In this document: positions 58,934 to 64,000 of the stretch, piece after piece | Layout of the letters: every line of letters begins with the position of its first letter | How positions within the stretch are numbered: position 1 is the stretch's first letter | NCBI RefSeq assembly: GCF_014205225.1 | Contig: NZ_JACHNB010000001.1 | Coordinates: 5,933,501-5,997,500 of the forward strand | DNA: 64,000 nucleotides | Reading direction: 5' to 3' | From: Actinoplanes octamycinicus | Lineage (GTDB): Bacteria > Actinomycetota > Actinomycetes > Mycobacteriales > Micromonosporaceae | Notes under the pieces: generated by a model | Database searches by the model: none | What the model saw: the letters and a program-made list of their open reading frames with translations, nothing else | What the model was told of the DNA's origin: nothing | Translations under genes and position numbers: made by a program

Positions 58934-58934
<1 letters not shown>
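57600..58934 (+). CDS. Sugar-binding lipoprotein of arabinan ABC importer
   Basis: The GTG at 57600 follows GAAGGAG; the product has 444 residues. A signal with RR near the start (MTINLNRRNLLGLGLGAGSA) ends in the lipobox LLAAC, so it is a lipoprotein, perhaps Tat-exported. The mature domain is a family-1-like solute-binding fold (VSLAFWNGFTGGDGPFMKKL, NIKVTMNVYQWADYYQKVPA, DLGIMHVDHVATNAARG). It binds arabino-oligosaccharides or related sugars for the two permeases that follow. Its stop overlaps the next start (TGATG). Confidence 0.92.
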
Positions 58935-59877
<943 letters not shown>

Positions 59878-59881
<4 letters not shown>

Positions 59882-60705
59882 CCAGAACCCGGGGCATCGC
59901 CTGGTACACGATCCTGATCGGGCTGAGCCTGATCTTCATCGCGCCGCTGGTGTGGATGCTGATCACCTCGTTCAAGACCACCGGCGAGGCCACCCGGGTG
60001 CCGCCGACCCTGCTGCCGCAGGAGCCGAGCACCCACGCCTACGACACGCTGTTCGCCGCCGACTCGCAGACGCCGGTGCTGCGCTGGTTCCTCAACAGCC
60101 TGCTCGCCGCCGGCGCGCAGGCGGTGCTGATCCTGGTGGTCGCGTCGATGGCCGCCTACGCGCTGGCCCGGCTGGAGTTCCGGGGCAAGAAGCTGCTCTT
60201 CGGGCTGATCATCGGGACCCTGTTCGTGCCGGTCTTCACGCTGATCATCCCGAACTTCCTGATCGTCGACCGGTTCGGCTGGCTGGACACGCTCTGGGCG
60301 CTGATCGTGCCCGGCGCGGCCGGCGCGTTCGGGGTCTTCTTCCTGCGGCAGTTCTTCCTCGGCCTGCCCCGGGAACTGGAGGAGGCCGCGCAGCTGGAGG
60401 GCGCCAACGCCTGGCAGATCTTCTCCAAGGTGATCCTGCCGCTGTCCAAACCGGCCCTGGCCACCCTCGCCGTGATCAGCTTCCTGGCCAACTGGAACGA
60501 CTTCATCTGGCCGGTCTACGTGCTGTTCAGCCCGGAGCACTTCACCCTGCCGCCGGGGCTGAGCATCCTGCAGGGGGCGTACACCATCGACTATCCGGTG
60601 ATCATGGGTGGTGCGGCGCTGGCCAGCGTACCGGCCCTGATCCTCTTCCTGATCACCCAGCGTTACGTGATCGAGGGGGTGTCGCGATCCGGCCTCAAGG
60701 GTTGA
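59878..60705 (+). CDS. ABC sugar transporter permease, MalG type
   Basis: The 275-residue protein has six helices (first: IAWYTILIGLSLIFIAPLVW) and the EAA loop LPRELEEAAQLEGANAWQIF. Start and stop both overlap neighbours. It forms the second half of the channel for the arabinan importer. The GH43 gene begins in the overlapping +1 frame at its stop, so translation of the glycosidase is probably coupled to it. Confidence 0.93.
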
Positions 60706-61649
60706 TCCTTTCGCTGGTCCTGGCGCTCGCCGCCTGTTCGTCGCCTCCTCCTCCGCCACGCCCATCGGGAGAGCCTGTGCTGATATATCCGGAAAACTTC
60801 CCCGACCCGGGGGTCATCGAGGCCGACGGGACCTGGTATGCCTACGGCACCAACAACGCGACCGACAACGTCCCGCTGCTGACCTCCACCGACCTGGAGC
60901 ACTGGACCCCCGCGGGCGACGTGCTCCCGGAGGTCGGCAGCTGGGCCCAACGCGGCAACACCTGGGCGCCCGAGGTGGTCCGCACCGACGCCGGCAAATA
61001 CGTCCTGTACTACACCGCGCGCTGGTCCAAGGCGGACCGGCAGTGCATCGGGGCGGCGGTGGCCGACACCCCGGCCGGGCCCTTCGTCGACCCGTCCGAC
61101 CGGCCGCTGATCTGCCAGGACGCCGACGGCGGCTCGATCGACGCCAGTCCCTACCGGCACACCGACGGCAGCCTCTACCTGTACTGGAAGAACGACGGCA
61201 ACCACATCGGCAAACCCACTTTCCTGTACGGCCAGAAGCTCACCCCGGACGGCCTGTCCCTGACCGGCGACCCGGTGCAGCTGATGGTCAACGACAAGCC
61301 GTGGCAGGCACACGTGATCGAGGCGCCGCAGATGGTCCGCCACGACGACAAGCTCTACCTGTTCTACTCGGCGAACGCCTTCGACACCGACCGGTACGCC
61401 GTCGGCTACGCCACCTGCGACACCCCGCTCGGGCCGTGCCACGACGCGCCGGAGAACCCGATCCTCGCCTCGTTCCCGCAGGCGGCCGGGCCGGGCCACA
61501 GCTACCTGGTGACCAAGGCGGACGGCAGCACCTGGCTGCTTTACCACGCCTGGCCGCCGGACAGCATCGGCAGCGTCAGCCCCGGCCGTCAGCTGTGGCT
61601 GAGCCGGGTCGACTGGCCGGACGGCAAACCCGTCGTGGTCACCTCATGA
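60702..61649 (+). CDS. GH43 glycosidase lipoprotein (arabinanase/arabinofuranosidase type)
   Basis: The frame reads a short hydrophobic signal with lipobox (LILSLVLALAACSSPPPPP) and then a five-bladed GH43 propeller of about 285 residues. The base Asp is in YPENFPDPGVIEADGTWYAY, followed by GNTWAPEVVRTDAGKYVLYY, the pKa-modulating Asp in GGSIDASPYRH and the acid Glu in HVIEAPQMVRHDDKLYLFYS. The best start seen is TTG at 60702, overlapping the permease stop (TTGA); it gives a signal with almost no basic n-region, so the start is uncertain. It probably cleaves arabinan or arabinoxylan side chains at the cell surface. Confidence 0.85.
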   Translation: MILSLVLALAACSSPPPPPRPSGEPVLIYPENFPDPGVIEADGTWYAYGTNNATDNVPLLTSTDLEHWTPAGDVLPEVGSWAQRGNTWAPEVVRTDAGKYVLYYTARWSKADRQCIGAAVADTPAGPFVDPSDRPLICQDADGGSIDASPYRHTDGSLYLYWKNDGNHIGKPTFLYGQKLTPDGLSLTGDPVQLMVNDKPWQAHVIEAPQMVRHDDKLYLFYSANAFDTDRYAVGYATCDTPLGPCHDAPENPILASFPQAAGPGHSYLVTKADGSTWLLYHAWPPDSIGSVSPGRQLWLSRVDWPDGKPVVVTS

Positions 61650-61687
61650 GCCGGACTCGCTCCCGCCGGGGTCACCTCATGAGCCGG
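61637..61687. repeat. 18-bp direct repeat at converging gene ends
   Basis: GGTCACCTCATGAGCCGG occurs at 61637-61654 and 61670-61687. The first copy ends the GH43 gene and the second encodes the last residues of the TetR gene on the other strand. Confidence 0.9.
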
Positions 61688-62271
61688 GCGAACACCTCGG
61701 CCAGCGCGTCCGCCGAGGTCTCCGGGGAGCCGGACGGCAACACGATGTGACTGACCGTGAGCCGGACGATCGACTCGGCCGCCAGCCGGGTCGTCGCCGG
61801 GGCGGCCTCCGGCACGCAGGCCGCCGCCCACTCCTCGATCACCGCGCCGGCCGCGCCCAGCAGCAGGTCGGCGCGGGTGGTCAGGTAGGGCAGCAGCTCG
61901 TCGGCGCCGCCGGGGGCGCTGGTCAGGATCGCCTTGATCAGCGGATTCCCGGCGGCCTCGCGCAGCGTGTGCAGGATCGCGGCGTGCCCGGCCGCGCGGA
62001 CGTCACCGCCGTGCTCGTGCAGCCGGGCCCGGACCGCGGCGGTGAACTCCTCGATCTCCCGCACGGCGAGCGCCTGGGCCAGCCCGTCCCGGGTGCCGAA
62101 CTCGTTGTAGACGGTCTGCCGGCTGACCCCGACCAGCCGGGCCACGTCGGCCATCCGCACCCGGTCCCAGCCGTCCGCCACGGTCAGCTCCCGCGCCGCC
62201 GTCACCAGGGCGTCCCGCAGCCGGGCCCGGTTGGCGTCACGGTAGGAGAGCGCTGTTTCCATTCCGGCCAT
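61672..62271 (-). CDS. TetR-family regulator
   Basis: The 199-residue protein has a TetR helix-turn-helix at about residues 18-62 (LRDALVTAARELTVADGWDR, then VARLVGVSRQTVYNEFGTRDGL) and a helical ligand domain (EEFTAAVRARLHEHGG, NPLIKAILTSAPGGADELLP). TetR proteins of this look often lie next to lipid- or alkane-related genes, and an alkB gene is 7 kb away, but a link is unproven. Downstream it converges on the GH43 gene; upstream a 14-bp inverted repeat separates it from the WD40 gene. Confidence 0.88.
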   Translation of the reverse strand: MAGMETALSYRDANRARLRDALVTAARELTVADGWDRVRMADVARLVGVSRQTVYNEFGTRDGLAQALAVREIEEFTAAVRARLHEHGGDVRAAGHAAILHTLREAAGNPLIKAILTSAPGGADELLPYLTTRADLLLGAAGAVIEEWAAACVPEAAPATTRLAAESIVRLTVSHIVLPSGSPETSADALAEVFARLMR

Positions 62272-62279
62272 TCAACCCG

Positions 62280-62323
62280 ATTTCCGGTACGACACGCGCG
62301 GCGCTCCCGGTCGTACCGGAAAT
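62280..62323. terminator. Inverted repeat between WD40 gene and tetR
   Basis: ATTTCCGGTACGAC (62280-62293) and its exact complement (62310-62323) form a 14-bp stem with a 16-nt loop, with AACCC/GGGTT outside it. It follows the WD40 stop and immediately precedes the tetR start, so it may be a terminator, an autoregulatory operator or both. Confidence 0.6.
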
Positions 62324-62335
62324 CCTGGGTTTTGC

Positions 62336-63502
62336 TCAGGCGGGCTTCTTGCCCGGGATGCGCCAGAGCCGGACCTTGTCGTCGGCGCCCGCGGTGATCA
62401 GGCGTTTGCCGTTGCGGGTGAACCGCAGCGCCCAGACCTGGCCCTCGTGGCCGGTCAGCGGCGCGCCCCGCAGGCTGCCGGTGACCGTGTCCCACAGCCG
62501 GACGGTGCCGTCGTCGCTGCCGGTGGCCAGCAGTTTCCCGGCCCGGTTGAAGCGCAGGGCGCGGACCGGTCCGGTGTGCCCGGTCAGTGGCTCGGTGGCC
62601 GCCCGGCGCGTCGTCGTGTTCCACATCTGGACGGTGTTGTCGCCACCGGACGAGGTGGCCAGCAGCTTGCGGTGGTGGCTGAAGGTGAGCGCGTAGACCG
62701 GCCCGGTGCTGGTGGTGATCGGCTGGCCGGCGGGTTTGCCGGTGACCGGGCTCCACAGGCGGACCACGTTGCCGGCGCCGGAGGCGGCGAGCAGTTTGCC
62801 GTCCGGGCTGAAGCTCATCGCGTAGACCGGGCCGGGGCCGGGAGTCAGCGGCTCGCCGATCGGCCGGCCGGTGGCCAGGTTCCACAAGCGCACGGTGTTG
62901 TCCGCGCCGGTGCTGGCCAGCCGCTTGCCGTCCGGGCTGAACGCGACCGAGCCGACCGGGCCGGCGTGCGCGTTCAGGGTGCGCATCGCCTCCCCGGTGG
63001 CCGGGTCCCACAGGCGGACCGTGCCGTCGGCGCCGGCCGTGGCCATCAGGTCGTCGTCGGCGTCGAACGCCACCGAGCGCACCGCTCCGGTGTGCCCGGT
63101 CAGCGGCGCCCCGGACCGCTTGCCGGCGACCGGATCCCACAGCGACACCCCGCGGTCCCCGGCGACCGCCAGCAGCTTGCCGTCCGAGCTGTACATGATC
63201 GAGTTGACCGACCCGGCGCCGGCGGCCAGCGGCGCCCCGGCCGCCCGCCCGGTCGCGGTGGCCCACAGGTGCACCCGCGCGTCGCTGACCGTGGCGAAGA
63301 CCTTGCCGTCCGGGCGCAGGGCGATGAGGCCGTCCGCGCCGGGCACGACGGTGCGCCCGTTCTGCGGTGCCGGGGCGGTTCGCGGGTTGGTGGCGGCCGA
63401 GCGCTCGCTGTGGTCCGCCGCGAGGGCGGGGTGCGGGCCGGTGACGACGATGGGCGCCAGCAGCCCGACCAGGGCGACGGCGAGGAGGTTCTTGGTATTC
63501 AC
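62336..63502 (-). CDS. Secreted WD40-repeat beta-propeller protein
   Basis: Taking the GTG at 63502 as start gives 388 residues with a Sec signal (MNTKNLLAVALVGLLAPIVV, cleavage near ALAAD). About eight WD40-like units follow, typically GPVxSVxFSPDGKxLAxxGADxTVRLW (for example GAVRSVAFDADDDLMATAGA and GPVGSVAFSPDGKRLASTGA). They should form one closed propeller used for protein contacts. No kinase or NACHT domain is attached, unlike many bacterial WD40 proteins. A longer frame to 63826 lacks a good start. An ATAAC-TACC-GTTAT repeat (63512-63525) lies at the promoter. Confidence 0.88.
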   Translation of the reverse strand: MNTKNLLAVALVGLLAPIVVTGPHPALAADHSERSAATNPRTAPAPQNGRTVVPGADGLIALRPDGKVFATVSDARVHLWATATGRAAGAPLAAGAGSVNSIMYSSDGKLLAVAGDRGVSLWDPVAGKRSGAPLTGHTGAVRSVAFDADDDLMATAGADGTVRLWDPATGEAMRTLNAHAGPVGSVAFSPDGKRLASTGADNTVRLWNLATGRPIGEPLTPGPGPVYAMSFSPDGKLLAASGAGNVVRLWSPVTGKPAGQPITTSTGPVYALTFSHHRKLLATSSGGDNTVQMWNTTTRRAATEPLTGHTGPVRALRFNRAGKLLATGSDDGTVRLWDTVTGSLRGAPLTGHEGQVWALRFTRNGKRLITAGADDKVRLWRIPGKKPA

Positions 63503-63534
63503 GCCCGCACGATAACTACCGTTATAGCCAACTT

Positions 63535-64000
63535 TTATCCGTTTCGTCGCATTTCCTCCGACCGGACCTCGGCCAGGCGGTCGGTGAGGAAAGCGCGCTC
63601 GACCTCGTTGCCGGTCAGCGTCAGGGCCTCCGCGTAGGCGGTGGCGGCGTCCGCCCACCGGCCGAGCCGGCGCAGGAAGTCGGCGCGGGTGGCACTCAGA
63701 TAGCCGTAAGTCGCCAGCGCCGGCTCGCCCAGCAGCGGGGTCAGGGCGTCCAGGCCGGCCTGCGGGCCGTCGCGCATGCCGATCGCCGCGGCGCGGTTCA
63801 GCCGGACGACGGGGGAGTGCGGCCACCTCTCCTGCAGCACCGTGTAGAGCGCGACGATCTCCGCCCAGTCGGTGTCCGCCCAGGTCGGGGCCTCGGCGTG
63901 GACGGCGGCGATGGCGGCCTCGACGGCGTAGCGGGTCGGCGGGCGACGGCGCAGCGCGTCGGTCAGCACCGCGGTGCCCTCGGCGATCAGCGCGGCGTCC
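63535..64000 (-). CDS. ECF42-type sigma factor, C-terminal part (runs off window)
   Basis: The reverse frame is open from the window edge to the stop at 63535, giving 155 residues that align with the C-terminal TPR-like extension of the sigma factor at 21957. Shared blocks are RYAVEAAIAAVHAEAPTWAD (compare YQIQAAINAVHSDAPSAART), DWAEIVALYTVLQE, PVVRLNRAAAIGMRDGPQAG and YLSATRADFLRRLGRWADAA. The sigma 2 and 4 regions lie beyond the window. It is therefore a second ECF42 paralogue in 64 kb. Confidence 0.9.
   Translation of the reverse strand, partial: DAALIAEGTAVLTDALRRRPPTRYAVEAAIAAVHAEAPTWADTDWAEIVALYTVLQERWPHSPVVRLNRAAAIGMRDGPQAGLDALTPLLGEPALATYGYLSATRADFLRRLGRWADAATAYAEALTLTGNEVERAFLTDRLAEVRSEEMRRNG

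Noticed and set aside
61672..62271. TetR as proven regulator of alkB
   Set aside because: The alkB palindrome (ATGCTTT half-sites) does not resemble the inverted repeat before this tetR (TTTCCGGTACGAC), and the genes are 7 kb apart.

Overview
The window is high-GC DNA (most genes look about 70% GC), with frequent GTG starts, short Shine-Dalgarno sequences and many secreted polysaccharide-active proteins. This fits an actinomycete. The mix of ricin-type CBM13 modules, PQQ sugar dehydrogenase, ThuA, GAF-ANTAR and ECF42 sigma factors suggests a soil member of Micromonosporaceae such as Actinoplanes, but that placement is inference. No rRNA or tRNA gene, CRISPR array or intact insertion sequence was seen.

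Layout. (1) 1-3.6 kb: start of a GH63/MGH1-like glucosidase, a GAF-ANTAR regulator, a stand-alone secreted CBM20 and a TetR regulator. (2) 3.7-12.6 kb: a tightly coupled operon of APC permease, two DUF1989 proteins, a biotin-dependent urea/guanidine carboxylase, allophanate hydrolase and the biotin transporter BioY; the gene set points to guanidine assimilation. (3) 12.6-21.6 kb: an accessory region of small unknown proteins, a double GIY-YIG protein, a flavoprotein and a 5'-truncated inositol monophosphatase. Two homologous decayed integrase 3' ends (14.24-14.46 and 21.27-21.52 kb) suggest an old integrative-element scar. (4) 21.6-32 kb: DGPF/ECF42 sigma pair; quinone reductase-like flavoprotein and old yellow enzyme controlled by a divergent MarR with two clear operators; vanadium haloperoxidase-like protein; PASTA protein; diguanylate cyclase; SMP-30 lactonase divergent from an IlvD/Edd sugar-acid dehydratase.

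(5) 32-40 kb: secreted PQQ sugar dehydrogenase and ThuA proteins sharing a duplicated CBM13 module, a DUF6209-like secreted protein and a second-type LspA. (6) 40-53.4 kb: a secreted GH31 with two CBM35 modules, then an alpha-glucan operon (binding protein, two permeases, GH31, GH13 pullulanase-like) divergent from a LacI regulator. (7) 53.7-61.7 kb: AlkB monooxygenase, then a second LacI regulator with an arabinan operon (GH51, binding protein, two permeases, GH43). (8) 61.7-64 kb: TetR, a secreted WD40 protein and the 3' part of a second ECF42 sigma factor.

The two sugar operons work the same way: extracellular hydrolases release oligosaccharides, an ABC importer takes them up, and intracellular GH31 or GH51 enzymes finish degradation. 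Neither operon encodes an ATPase, so a shared MsiK-type ATPase elsewhere is expected. Palindromes fitting each LacI regulator can be read directly. The arabinan-type operator (TACAACGTTGTA) also appears before the secreted GH31 and inside the second lacI gene itself.
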